Origin: Chitinophaga pinensis
GTDB lineage: Bacteria > Bacteroidota > Bacteroidia > M30B66
Assembly: GCA_943330985.1 (NCBI GenBank)
Contig: CALQJV010000001.1
Coordinates: forward strand, 1-16,711
Length of the DNA stretch: 16,711 nucleotides
Direction of reading: 5' to 3'
Shown here: piece by piece, positions 1 to 8,290 of the stretch
Layout of the letters: every line of letters begins with the position of its first letter
Numbering within the stretch: the stretch's first letter is position 1
Translations under genes and position numbers: made by a program
Notes under the pieces: model-generated
Databases searched by the model: none
The model's input: only the letters and a program-made list of their open reading frames with translations
Told to the model about the DNA's origin: nothing

Positions 1-323
1 AAAAAAATAATGACGTTTCGCTCGGGGGAGAAAAAGCTATTTCTGAAACGGCAGGAATTGACTTAAAATATAATGTTGCTAACAAAGGGAGTTTTCAAGC
101 ATACGGTAAATTTATCCTGATTCGATTTGATGGAACTCAAAACACGCCCGTTGCATTTGAAATGCAAGAAGGACTAAAGAATGGGAATAATTACACTTGG
201 GGTTTAACCTATCAAAGAACCTTGTCGAATAATATGCAAATCAACTTCAATTACGATGGACGTAAGTCGGCGGATGTTAAAATTGTACACATTGGAGGCG
301 TTCAAGTAAGAGTCTTTTTCTAA
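1..323 (+). CDS. C-terminal end of an outer-membrane beta-barrel protein (5' end outside window)
   Basis: An open frame enters from the left edge (codons in phase with position 3) and ends at the TAA at 321-323, giving 106 residues. The residues show alternating polar/hydrophobic stretches such as GNNYTWGLTYQRTLSNNMQI and NFNYDGRKSADVKIVHIGG, and the chain ends in VRVFF. A terminal aromatic residue after amphipathic strands is the usual signature of a beta-barrel inserted by the BAM machinery. The specific family cannot be named from this fragment; my impression is of a large conserved Bacteroidota outer-membrane protein. Because only the end is visible, its function, length and start are unknown. 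No clear rho-independent terminator follows it, so read-through into the receiver gene at 456 is possible. Confidence 0.7.
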   Translation, partial: KNNDVSLGGEKAISETAGIDLKYNVANKGSFQAYGKFILIRFDGTQNTPVAFEMQEGLKNGNNYTWGLTYQRTLSNNMQINFNYDGRKSADVKIVHIGGVQVRVFF

Positions 324-455
324 AAAAAAGCTACATATCTGAGAAAACGCTGAGTTGTTTGTTAATTATTGAATTAATATACCTATTTTGGGTGAAGGTG
401 AATGAAAATCACTTATTTTTAACGCCAAATAAATGCTGTAAATAGCACATAAGCA

Positions 456-869
456 ATGACTTTAAAAAAGCCAAAAGCCAAGTACCCAACTGTTATGTTA
501 GTAGATGACAGTGAGATTGATAATTTTATCAATCAAAAAATGATCGAAGGTTGCAATTTTGCAGATCGCATCTATGTGCACACCAGCAGCAAAAGTGCTT
601 TGGAATTTCTCGCCAATTTTGAGCGAGCGCATTTGCCTGAAGATTTGATCCCTGAAATTATCTTTCTGGATATCAATATGCCCATTATGGATGGGTTTCA
701 ATTTGCCGAAGAATTTGGGAAGTCTTGTCCGAAGATTTACGATAAAATCAAAATTATTTTCTTAACAAGTTCCTTAAATCCTGTGGACCAGAAGCGCGCA
801 ATGGCTGTCCGTGGCGTGTATTCATTTTTAAACAAGCCATTAGGTAAAGACCATTTGGACAAACTATAA
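456..869 (+). CDS. Stand-alone CheY-like response regulator receiver
   Basis: A 137-aa single-domain receiver with no output domain. The acidic pocket is D17-D18 (LVDDSE), the phospho-acceptor is D72 (FLDINMP), the conserved hydroxyl residue is T104 (FLTSS) and the lysine is K127 (NKP), so all receiver landmarks are present. It should accept phosphate from a histidine kinase and act by protein-protein contact. It closely resembles the receiver at 10226-10615 (shared SALEFL/EALEFL, IFLDI.MP, DGF.F.EEF, KPL segments), so the two are likely paralogs. No kinase lies beside it, so it is an orphan; the kinase at 9067 is a candidate partner (inference). About 65 bp upstream, TATTTTGG at 384-391 is a one-mismatch version of the Bacteroidota -7 box, with TTTG at 358-361. 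The gene ends just before a strong terminator. Confidence 0.93.
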   Translation: MTLKKPKAKYPTVMLVDDSEIDNFINQKMIEGCNFADRIYVHTSSKSALEFLANFERAHLPEDLIPEIIFLDINMPIMDGFQFAEEFGKSCPKIYDKIKIIFLTSSLNPVDQKRAMAVRGVYSFLNKPLGKDHLDKL

Positions 870-884
870 TTTTCATTGAAAAAT

Positions 885-923
885 AAAAAAATCCCCGTCA
901 TTCAAAATGACGGGGATTTTTTT
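885..923. terminator. Bidirectional rho-independent terminator
   Basis: A perfect 12-bp stem (891-902 with 906-917, GC-rich core CCCCGTCA/TGACGGGG) closes a 3-nt loop. It is flanked by six A's at 885-890 and six T's at 918-923, so each strand carries a U-tract after the hairpin. It lies between two convergent genes, the receiver (ends 869) and the helical protein (ends 941), and can terminate both. Confidence 0.92.
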
Positions 924-940
924 ATGAGATAATATTGGAT

Positions 941-2392
941 TTATCGTTTAACAACCTGACTGAGCGACTTAATAAAGGACTCGTCGATTTTAATGTATTC
1001 AAGCATTCGATTCGACTTCTGGTTGAGTAGTTCAAACTTAGAGAAAAGTTGAGCGATTTTTTGTTCTACTTGTCGAGCAGAAGAACTCATCTGCAGCGAT
1101 AATATCTTGTAAAAAATAAGGGCGTTTTCATAACCCATCTCATCGTCGAGTTCTCTAATTTTTCGCGTTATACTGCGAAGCAAACTAGTAGCTGGGTCGT
1201 ATTTATTAATCATTGAATAATTAAGTGCTAGGAGCAATTTAATTTCAATTTCGGAATGCGGGTAGTTTTTAAAACTGATATCGTTTATGAGACCGTTTAA
1301 TATTTGAACTGCCTCTTGATACTTCTTTGCATAAAAAGCCGAAGTTGCCATATATTTTGCAAAGTTGATATAGTTGGGAATATCATTTTTATCTGGCTCG
1401 TAGTTGCTGAGTGCAACTTGATTCTGTTCATAAAGTAACGACTCCGTTCCCAATTCAATGTGGCGTTCTAATTTTGAAATGAGAAATTTGGTTGTAAAAG
1501 CACAGTGGTTAAATAATAAAAACGACATCAACTTTTTGTCAACTTCGTCAAAATAACGACCTTCTTTTTTAGACAGATTCAGCTTATGATAATATTCGAA
1601 AGCCAAATTATTGAAAACCAATTGTAGGTATTGGTAGTTTGTGTCTTTGCTATATGTAGAAAAAATATTTTCCATTTTAGCCAAAACGTCTTCAACTGCC
1701 TCATCATCTTTAACTGCTTCCTGATTGGGAATGTATAAAGCAAAGGTAATGTCCATAATCGCTTTATAAATCTGAAGGTGATGAGATTCATAAAGATTAC
1801 AGATGTGAGACATCTCTTGTTTAATCAATCCTAGGTATTCAACCTGCGATTTGATTCGGGAAGTGTAGTATTCACCAACCAAACGCATAAAGGTATTGAG
1901 TAAATCTTCTGCTTTGTCTAGAGCAATAGTATACGCCAAATGCTTGTTGTATAACTGTGTATATTCGTAATACTTCGGAGAATTTACATGCAGTTTTTTA
2001 AGGGCATTATATACACTCGATAATTCATATGGCATATCGTAATTCTGCAATTCCGACTCCAATTTTGTGAGGATGGCAATTGCAGTTTCGCGATGTGTGT
2101 CGTAAATGAGGGTTGGGATATTCGCTACCTTTCTCAACAAATCGATAATAGGAGTCGACATGTTGTTGGTGAGGAAATCTTGAATCTTATCAAACAAACG
2201 CGATTTCAATGTGTAGTAAGCGCTTGTGTTGACGCTTAACATCTCCTGAATCTGTTCGTCGTTGTATTTATTCTCCCGATATAAAGTCAGGAGTCTAAGA
2301 TACTTGTCTGCCTTAGTCTCAACAAATTGCTGACACAAGTCATTGAACTCTTCTTCTTTGAGCTGCAAGACAATACTCTTAAACTTGATCAT
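941..2392 (-). CDS. Hypothetical all-helical protein with HTH-like N-terminus and TPR-like repeats
   Basis: I do not recognise the family. The 483 residues have no signal peptide or membrane segment, so it should be cytoplasmic. Residues about 43-72 (including NDEQIQEMLSVNTSAYYTLK) have the spacing of a helix-turn-helix of the sigma-4/LuxR kind: acidic first helix, small turn residues, basic second helix. That reading is by eye only. The rest is helical, with TPR-like pairs around residues 347-370 (ATSAFYAKKYQEAVQILNGL) and 385-410. The start ATG is preceded by AAAGAGAGC, a weak purine-rich ribosome site. It lies 57 bp downstream of the giant PKD gene in the same direction with no terminator between, so it could be co-transcribed and might be a regulator or scaffold for that system, but nothing in the sequence proves this. 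Confidence 0.75.
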   Translation of the reverse strand: MIKFKSIVLQLKEEEFNDLCQQFVETKADKYLRLLTLYRENKYNDEQIQEMLSVNTSAYYTLKSRLFDKIQDFLTNNMSTPIIDLLRKVANIPTLIYDTHRETAIAILTKLESELQNYDMPYELSSVYNALKKLHVNSPKYYEYTQLYNKHLAYTIALDKAEDLLNTFMRLVGEYYTSRIKSQVEYLGLIKQEMSHICNLYESHHLQIYKAIMDITFALYIPNQEAVKDDEAVEDVLAKMENIFSTYSKDTNYQYLQLVFNNLAFEYYHKLNLSKKEGRYFDEVDKKLMSFLLFNHCAFTTKFLISKLERHIELGTESLLYEQNQVALSNYEPDKNDIPNYINFAKYMATSAFYAKKYQEAVQILNGLINDISFKNYPHSEIEIKLLLALNYSMINKYDPATSLLRSITRKIRELDDEMGYENALIFYKILSLQMSSSARQVEQKIAQLFSKFELLNQKSNRMLEYIKIDESFIKSLSQVVKR

Positions 2393-2428
2393 GCTCTCTT
2401 TTTTGCTGACAATATATGAGATTTTTTT

Positions 2429-2450
2429 AATTAGTTTTCCAATTAGTTTT
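2429..2450. repeat. Perfect 10-bp direct repeat, 12-bp period
   Basis: AATTAGTTTT occurs at 2429-2438 and again at 2441-2450, separated by CC. It fills the short gap between the PKD gene stop and the start of the next leftward gene and touches the stop codon. It may be a binding site of about one helical turn or simply AT-rich duplication. No hairpin forms from it. Confidence 0.6.
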
Positions 2451-5400
2451 TAATTTTCATCAACAGCATTTAATGCGCTGCCTGGAAGATGTTGAATAAT
2501 GTCCCAAGAACCATCATCATTTTGCTTTTCAACTATATAGAAACCCACGCCATTATTGCCCCATCCTAAGTATGGAGTCCATTCGAGTTTAATTGAAATA
2601 TCTCCTATTGCTTCTGCTTTTAATACAACATTGTCGCTTGCCACGCCTTCTTTTCCTAAAAGATCACATGCATTGGTCGCCATAATGTTATAATAGTATT
2701 TTACATGATCTACATCAACCGCATCATCGATGTAATACGTTTGATTTTGCCCAACTGATGCAATAAGTTCAAATTCTCGGTTGTCGATTGAGCGATATAC
2801 ATTGTACCCATTAACTCGATTACCCATAATTGCTGGGCGCAACCATTCAGTGAGGATACTTTGATTTTGGACTACAGTAGAACGAGAAGTATTCACTTGT
2901 TGATCTATAAATAAGTTTGCGATAGGTTCGCTTATATCGAAATCGCTGTTAGAAAATACGTGCGATTGTCCGTTGAGCGCTTCCGCTTTTACTTCGTATT
3001 TGAATTTCAATGGACAAAATACTGTGCTATCAATGAATGTTGTAATATCACCAGCAACCGTTCCAAGATCATCGCTTACAATGCTATTTTCTTCGGTTCT
3101 GAATACGCGGTATTGAGAAACCGATTTACCAATGTATGGAGTCCAAGTTACTTCAATCGTATTATTTAATAGAGTAGCAACCTCAACATTGATGGTGCAA
3201 TGCTCGATTAAACTGTCTAGAACAATTGTGTATCCACAACGATCGATGGTTTGAAGTTTATAGCAGTATGCATAATCGAGGGTGTTTAAACCAGTTTCAG
3301 TATATGATAAAGTATGTTGATCCAAAATCTGAGCAACTTGCTCGAAAGCACCCGATTGAATATTGCGACGGAATAACATGTACGAACCAAAATCGGTTGC
3401 AAGCGATTCTTCCCATTCAATGAGAACAGAAGTTGTGCTTTCTACTGTAACTCGGCCAATTGGAGAAATTGGAGCTGGAAGCGTATCATAAACTTGAACC
3501 GCAGCAGGCATCGTCAATGTATCGGCACAGCCATTTTGATTTGTAACAGTGAGTTGTACAGAATAAAATCCGGGTTCAGAATAAACGGTATTGGGATTAA
3601 TATCAGCAGAAAGATCTCCATTTCCAAAATTCCAGTTATAACTTGGATTTTCTGTAGATGTTGACGTATTTGAATAGCTTACTGATAATGGAGAACATCC
3701 TTCAATTGCATCGATTGATAAGCCCGCAACAGGAACTAACAATGCGTTCATGCCTTGAAAAATTGCAGTGTCAGAACAACCAAAAGCAGAAGTAGAAACA
3801 AGACTGATATTGAAAATGCCCGCGTGGTTATATGTATATAAAGGTTCAAAAGCGGCACTTGTTGACATATCCCCAAAATTCCAATTGTATGTTGCTGCTC
3901 CAGATGATAAATTATCGATTGAAAAAGCAAACGGCGAACAAGCACTTGTATCGCTTACTACAAAGTTTGCCACCGGATATGGATGCACAGCAATTGGGGT
4001 TGTGATTGTATAAAATGCGCTGCAACCAATCGTATCTTGAGAGAAAAGCGTTACCACATAGGTTCCTTCCTCAGCGTAAAAGAACGCTGGATTTTGCTCT
4101 GTACTCGTAGTTCCTTCGCCAAAATTCCATTCCCACTCAACAGCACCCTGCGATAAGTCTGTAAATTGAATTGAATTTCCTACACACGAAGAAACCGAAG
4201 ATGCCGAAAAAGAAGTAGCGGGGCCTAAAACCGTAACATAATTGTGACGAATTAATGTGTCGGAACATCCGTTTGCATTGGTAACAATAAGTTGAATTGT
4301 ATATGTGCCTGGCAAATCGTATAATTTAACTGGATTCGGGATTGTTGATTGAGTATTATCGCCGAAATCCCATAACCAAGAAACTGCTGCAGAAGAACTA
4401 TCGAAGAATTCGACAACAGAAGGAGCACAACTTGCCGGTGTTGGCGAAGAGAAATTAGCAATTGGTCCAATTACATTGATTGGCAATGTAACATAAGCCG
4501 TATCTCGGCAATTACTAGTTGAAGTTACAATTACAGAAGCTTGAAAAGTTCCATTTTCGGTATATAAATGACTTGGATTTGAACCAACTCCAGAAGATCC
4601 ATCACCAAAATTCCATTGCCAATCGATATTACCATCCATTGAAGCAGTAAAAATAACAGGTAGCGGATTACATGCTCCAATAAAAGCTGCAGATGCCTGA
4701 GCCTGAAAACGTGCAATACCAACTTTGGTGATAGTTGAAGTACATCCAAAAGCAGATGTTATTTGAAGAGTTACAGAATCACCTGGCATACTGGTAAAGT
4801 TCATTGTAGGATTTTGTTCTGTAGATGTCATTCCATTTCCAAAATCCCAAAACCATGATACAGCACCCTCACTTAAATCAGTGAATTGAGCTGTTAATGG
4901 AAGACATAATCCAGTTTGAGTAAAACTAAAATCTGCATCAGCCCCATGCACCGTAATCACGTTCGGGAAGTTTTCTTGATAAACACATCCAGGTAAAATT
5001 GCACTAAAAACACGTTGGTAAAAACCATAAACACCAGGATTCGCAAATGTTTTAGAAACTGGATTGATGTATGCAAACCCATTCCAACCACCTAAAGCCC
5101 AAGATCCATCTGAAAAAAACCAAGCTACCTGACTTGCGGCTCCATCATTCACGAAAGATGTAGTTAAAGGTGCGCAACCTTCCGAAGGCCCATTTAAAGA
5201 CCAGATAGGTTGAGGAATAGCAACCAAAATGGTATGGTCAGCAACGATTGTTGATTCGCATCCCGATGGTGTTGAAACAGTAAGCGATACTGTATATGTA
5301 CCTTCTATTGTGTAATAATGACTTGGATTTGCTTCGTTAGAAGTTGTTCCGTCACCAAAATTCCATTCAAAGTTAAAACCAGCTAAATCAGCAAAGCTGT

Positions 5401-8278
5401 TTGTAAAATCAACTGTATCGCGGCAAACCGTAGAAGGAAATTCAATAACAGGAACGGGAGGGCTAACCAAGAAACTTTGAAAACTTGAAGAGCTGCAACC
5501 TAAAGTATCAACTACATTCATTAATACAGTAAACGAAGTGTTTGCATTATAGAAAATGTGACTTGCATTGAATGAACTAGCCGAAGCGCCATCACCAAAT
5601 GTCCAAAGAATACTTTCTAGCGCTCCTGCATTTAAAGGGCTAACCTGAACATTTGTAGAAACACATGTTCCTTGTTGAGTTAGTGTAAAATCGGGTAGTC
5701 CGCCTCCTACTAAAATAGAATGATTGTACTGAAATGTGTCTAATCCGTAAGGGGTTTGAGCAATATAGTATACTGTATAAAGACCTTGCTCGTTATACAT
5801 ATGAAGTGGCGTTTGTTGAGATGATGTAGCTCCATCGCCAAATACCCATAGAATAACATTGTGCGATGCATCTTGCTTATGAAAAAGTACATTCATTGGA
5901 ATGCAGCCTCTTAGTGGATCTAATAGCACATTGGCTTGATTAGGCTCGGATCCTCCCAATTCAAATTGAAAATTCAAATCAATTGCATGATTTTCAGGAA
6001 AAGCACCACCGCTCGATGACAGGCTACAATCCTCTGTTTGGATGGTTAAAGTAACTTCGTAATCAGCATCAACCAGATAAACATGAATTGGATTTTCTTG
6101 AGTTGAAGTTGAACCATCTCCAAAATTCCACAACCATCCAGTTGCGACAGGATTATTAGAGGTAAACTGAACTGTTCTAGGAAATGGGCCAGGATTAGAA
6201 GAACTTGTAAATGTTGCTGAAGCGGGATCAAAATTAACGGCATTAAAGCCAACATATGAATAAACACATCCAGAAGCTGTTGTTGTAGTTAGTCCAACAT
6301 GTTGATTGTTTAAATTAGAAAAAACATGCGTTGGTGTTTCTGACGTTGACGTTGACCCATCGCCAAAATCCCATAACCATGAAACGGCATCACTAGTTGT
6401 GTCTGTAAATGTTACAGGGAATGGAGGACAAATTCCAACTTCCGCCATAAATTCAGGAAGAATTCCTTCTACTATAACAGTTTGATAGCTTGTATAAATT
6501 ATTGAACAAGGAGTTCCATCGTTCAATGTAAGCGATACAACGTAAGTTCCTGGCTCATTAAATTCATGTGTTGGGTTCGATAAATTTGAAGTGCTTCCAT
6601 CACCAAAATTCCATTCATAGCTCATGCCCGTTTGGGCGTTTAAGCTAAATGAGGCTTCGAATGGTGCGCAACCTGAAATTGCTGGAGGCGCAGTATAAGT
6701 AGCTTGTTGATAAGTTACATCAACAAAATTTGTTACCTGCAGCGTATCGCGACAACCGTTGTTATTTGATGTAATTAATGTTACATCGTATTGCCCTAAA
6801 TTTTGATACACATGAACTGGATTTGCTTGAGTGGAAGTTGTTCCGTCTCCGAAATTCCACAAGTAATTTGTTCCGCCTACTGAAGAATTGGTAAATTGAA
6901 TTGAAAATGGGGGACATCCCACTGTGTCGATTGCAGAAAAAACTGAAGAAGGAGAAATTACCGTAACCGCGTTGTTTAATTGTTGCTGTGCAACACATCC
7001 TTGAACGGATGTTGCTGTTAATCGAACACTAAATGCACCTGGACTTAAATACGCATGAGTTGGTTGAAAATCCGTTGAATTTAATCCATCAAAAAACTGC
7101 CATACATAACTTGATGCACCAGTTGTGTTATTATGCGTAACAACATTTAAAGGTGCACAACCCGAAGTGTTGGTAAGCGAAAAATTAACCGAAGGCAATA
7201 CATAAGATGTTATTAAATTATTGGCCGTTGTAGAATACGAACAACCATTAGCCATAGTAACCGTTAACATTGGCGAAAACACTCCACTACTAGTGAATGT
7301 AGCTAGTTGACTTGCATTTGTTGACGTTTGACCATTCCCAAAACTCCATGCATAGGACGTTGCATTTGTAATGTCTGTAGAAAATGTTGTTGCAAACGGA
7401 GAACATCCTGAAGAATCACTTGCAATAATTTGCGGAAAAACGGGGGTGCGGATTTTCACATAATTTGTTTTCAAAACGCTGTCTATACATCCAAAACTAT
7501 TGGTAACATATAGAGAAACCGTAAAATTTCCTGATGTTCCATATACTTTCGAAGGGATAGCTTGGGTTGATGTTGTTCCGTCTCCAAAATTCCATAGATA
7601 GGAAGCTGCATTTGTTTGAGTTGGTGTAAAAACAAAAACATGATTCAAATCGCATGTAATAGTTGGGCTTGTTGAAAATTGAGCCGTAGGAATCGGATTA
7701 ACAACCAAACCTTGAGGAAGATTATAAACACTTTCGCAGCCTACATTGCTAGTTGCTAGAAGTGATACATTGTATATATCTGGCTCATCAAAATATTTTG
7801 TAGGATTGGCTTGAAGTGATGAAGTACCATCGCCAAAATCCCAAAAATAACTTACTGCCCCAGTGGATGTGTTGTTAAAAGAAAAGTTCGTTTGGCTTGC
7901 ACAACCTGTGAAAGAGGAAGTTGTAAAAAGAACAACCGGGCCTGGAAGCGCAGTAATATAATTAGAGATTGTTAGCGTATCCGATAAACCATTTGAAGCG
8001 GTGGCGATAAGCGAAACCGTATAATTACCCGCATTAACGAATACATTTTGAGGCTGTGAAAGTGTGGAAAAATTTCCATTCCCAAAATTCCATTGATACG
8101 AGGAAGCTCCTGAGGAAGTATTCGTAAAATTAACACTGAAAGGAGCACAACCTTGAACAGCATTTACAGAAAAACCTGCAACAGGAGTTTGTGCATGAAG
8201 CAGCATTCCCATTCCTGTTAAAAAACAGAAAAGCAGAAGTTGTTTTTGGATTTTTTTAAAGTAGAAGTTTATTTTCAT
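2450..8278 (-). CDS. Giant secreted surface protein: 19 PKD domains and 3.5 FN3 domains, lacking a T9SS sorting domain
   Basis: A 1942-aa protein. Residues 1-29 are a Sec signal peptide (basic n-region, core LLLFCFLTGMGMLL, cleavage near LHA|Q). Residues about 31-1597 hold 19 PKD domains, each marked by a W-x-F-G-D-G-type motif, with tryptophans at 63, 146, 229, 311, 393, 474, 556, 636, 717, 811, 892, 972, 1053, 1144, 1222, 1303, 1384, 1466 and 1549. Sixteen of the 19 carry a pair of cysteines, one near the start (GCxP) and one late (GC). FN3 domains follow at about 1600-1695, 1696-1787 and 1788-1890. A fourth begins at about 1891 but the chain ends after its strand E (NAVDEN). Such proteins are usually exported by T9SS through a CHU_C domain at the extreme C-terminus; here it is missing and the 57 bp after the stop encode no remnant of it. 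An adhesive or structural cell-surface role is typical of the family. It lies 9 bp after the 171-aa sorting-domain gene with a good ribosome site (AAGGA), so the two are translated as a pair. Confidence 0.92.
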   Translation of the reverse strand: MKINFYFKKIQKQLLLFCFLTGMGMLLHAQTPVAGFSVNAVQGCAPFSVNFTNTSSGASSYQWNFGNGNFSTLSQPQNVFVNAGNYTVSLIATASNGLSDTLTISNYITALPGPVVLFTTSSFTGCASQTNFSFNNTSTGAVSYFWDFGDGTSSLQANPTKYFDEPDIYNVSLLATSNVGCESVYNLPQGLVVNPIPTAQFSTSPTITCDLNHVFVFTPTQTNAASYLWNFGDGTTSTQAIPSKVYGTSGNFTVSLYVTNSFGCIDSVLKTNYVKIRTPVFPQIIASDSSGCSPFATTFSTDITNATSYAWSFGNGQTSTNASQLATFTSSGVFSPMLTVTMANGCSYSTTANNLITSYVLPSVNFSLTNTSGCAPLNVVTHNNTTGASSYVWQFFDGLNSTDFQPTHAYLSPGAFSVRLTATSVQGCVAQQQLNNAVTVISPSSVFSAIDTVGCPPFSIQFTNSSVGGTNYLWNFGDGTTSTQANPVHVYQNLGQYDVTLITSNNNGCRDTLQVTNFVDVTYQQATYTAPPAISGCAPFEASFSLNAQTGMSYEWNFGDGSTSNLSNPTHEFNEPGTYVVSLTLNDGTPCSIIYTSYQTVIVEGILPEFMAEVGICPPFPVTFTDTTSDAVSWLWDFGDGSTSTSETPTHVFSNLNNQHVGLTTTTASGCVYSYVGFNAVNFDPASATFTSSSNPGPFPRTVQFTSNNPVATGWLWNFGDGSTSTQENPIHVYLVDADYEVTLTIQTEDCSLSSSGGAFPENHAIDLNFQFELGGSEPNQANVLLDPLRGCIPMNVLFHKQDASHNVILWVFGDGATSSQQTPLHMYNEQGLYTVYYIAQTPYGLDTFQYNHSILVGGGLPDFTLTQQGTCVSTNVQVSPLNAGALESILWTFGDGASASSFNASHIFYNANTSFTVLMNVVDTLGCSSSSFQSFLVSPPVPVIEFPSTVCRDTVDFTNSFADLAGFNFEWNFGDGTTSNEANPSHYYTIEGTYTVSLTVSTPSGCESTIVADHTILVAIPQPIWSLNGPSEGCAPLTTSFVNDGAASQVAWFFSDGSWALGGWNGFAYINPVSKTFANPGVYGFYQRVFSAILPGCVYQENFPNVITVHGADADFSFTQTGLCLPLTAQFTDLSEGAVSWFWDFGNGMTSTEQNPTMNFTSMPGDSVTLQITSAFGCTSTITKVGIARFQAQASAAFIGACNPLPVIFTASMDGNIDWQWNFGDGSSGVGSNPSHLYTENGTFQASVIVTSTSNCRDTAYVTLPINVIGPIANFSSPTPASCAPSVVEFFDSSSAAVSWLWDFGDNTQSTIPNPVKLYDLPGTYTIQLIVTNANGCSDTLIRHNYVTVLGPATSFSASSVSSCVGNSIQFTDLSQGAVEWEWNFGEGTTSTEQNPAFFYAEEGTYVVTLFSQDTIGCSAFYTITTPIAVHPYPVANFVVSDTSACSPFAFSIDNLSSGAATYNWNFGDMSTSAAFEPLYTYNHAGIFNISLVSTSAFGCSDTAIFQGMNALLVPVAGLSIDAIEGCSPLSVSYSNTSTSTENPSYNWNFGNGDLSADINPNTVYSEPGFYSVQLTVTNQNGCADTLTMPAAVQVYDTLPAPISPIGRVTVESTTSVLIEWEESLATDFGSYMLFRRNIQSGAFEQVAQILDQHTLSYTETGLNTLDYAYCYKLQTIDRCGYTIVLDSLIEHCTINVEVATLLNNTIEVTWTPYIGKSVSQYRVFRTEENSIVSDDLGTVAGDITTFIDSTVFCPLKFKYEVKAEALNGQSHVFSNSDFDISEPIANLFIDQQVNTSRSTVVQNQSILTEWLRPAIMGNRVNGYNVYRSIDNREFELIASVGQNQTYYIDDAVDVDHVKYYYNIMATNACDLLGKEGVASDNVVLKAEAIGDISIKLEWTPYLGWGNNGVGFYIVEKQNDDGSWDIIQHLPGSALNAVDEN
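2453..2608 (-). other. Incomplete FN3 domain (strands A-E only) at the C-terminus of the giant protein
   Basis: Encodes residues about 1891-1942. Strand B is ISIKLEWTPY, strand C is VGFYIVEKQ, strand C' is SWDIIQHL, and the chain stops after NAVDEN. In the preceding complete FN3 domain the equivalent point (TYYIDDAVDVDHVK) leads directly into strand F (YYYNIMATN) and strand G (DNVVLKAEA), both absent here. Domain boundaries are by eye. Confidence 0.75.
3488..8188 (-). repeat. Array of 19 tandem PKD-domain coding units (about 81-codon period)
   Basis: The tryptophans of successive WNFGDG-type motifs are 78-83 codons apart except for two longer steps: 94 codons between PKD 9 and 10 and 91 codons between PKD 13 and 14. 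At DNA level the motif recurs on the plus strand as variants of CCATCACCAAAATTCCA. The units have diverged clearly in sequence, so this is an old expanded array and not a recent tandem duplication. No frame break interrupts it. Confidence 0.9.
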
Positions 8279-8290
8279 AGCCCGTCCTTA
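8279..8290 (-). promoter_or_regulatory. Ribosome binding site overlapping the upstream stop codon
   Basis: On the minus strand the sequence reads TAAGGACGGGCTATG. The TAA stop of the 171-aa gene supplies the first bases of AAGGA (8289-8285), which sits 6 nt before the ATG of the giant gene. Strong Shine-Dalgarno sites are uncommon in Bacteroidota, and this placement suggests translational coupling of the two genes. Confidence 0.7.

Noticed and set aside
2393..2449. Frameshifted remainder of FN3/CHU_C just after the giant gene stop
   Set aside because: I read the 57 bp after the stop and found only AT-rich, non-coding sequence with no CHU_C or FN3 codons, so the missing end is not hidden by a local frameshift.
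3748..4749. Several 60-80 codon frames on both strands inside the PKD array
   Set aside because: They are shadows of the repetitive PKD coding sequence: they echo the repeat period, are low in complexity and carry no domain motifs.
3488..8188. CRISPR-like or recent DNA tandem repeat suggested by the recurring CCAAAATTCCA words
   Set aside because: The recurring words encode the WNFGDG motif of PKD domains at about 245-bp spacing. The intervening sequence is coding and diverged, not spacer-like.
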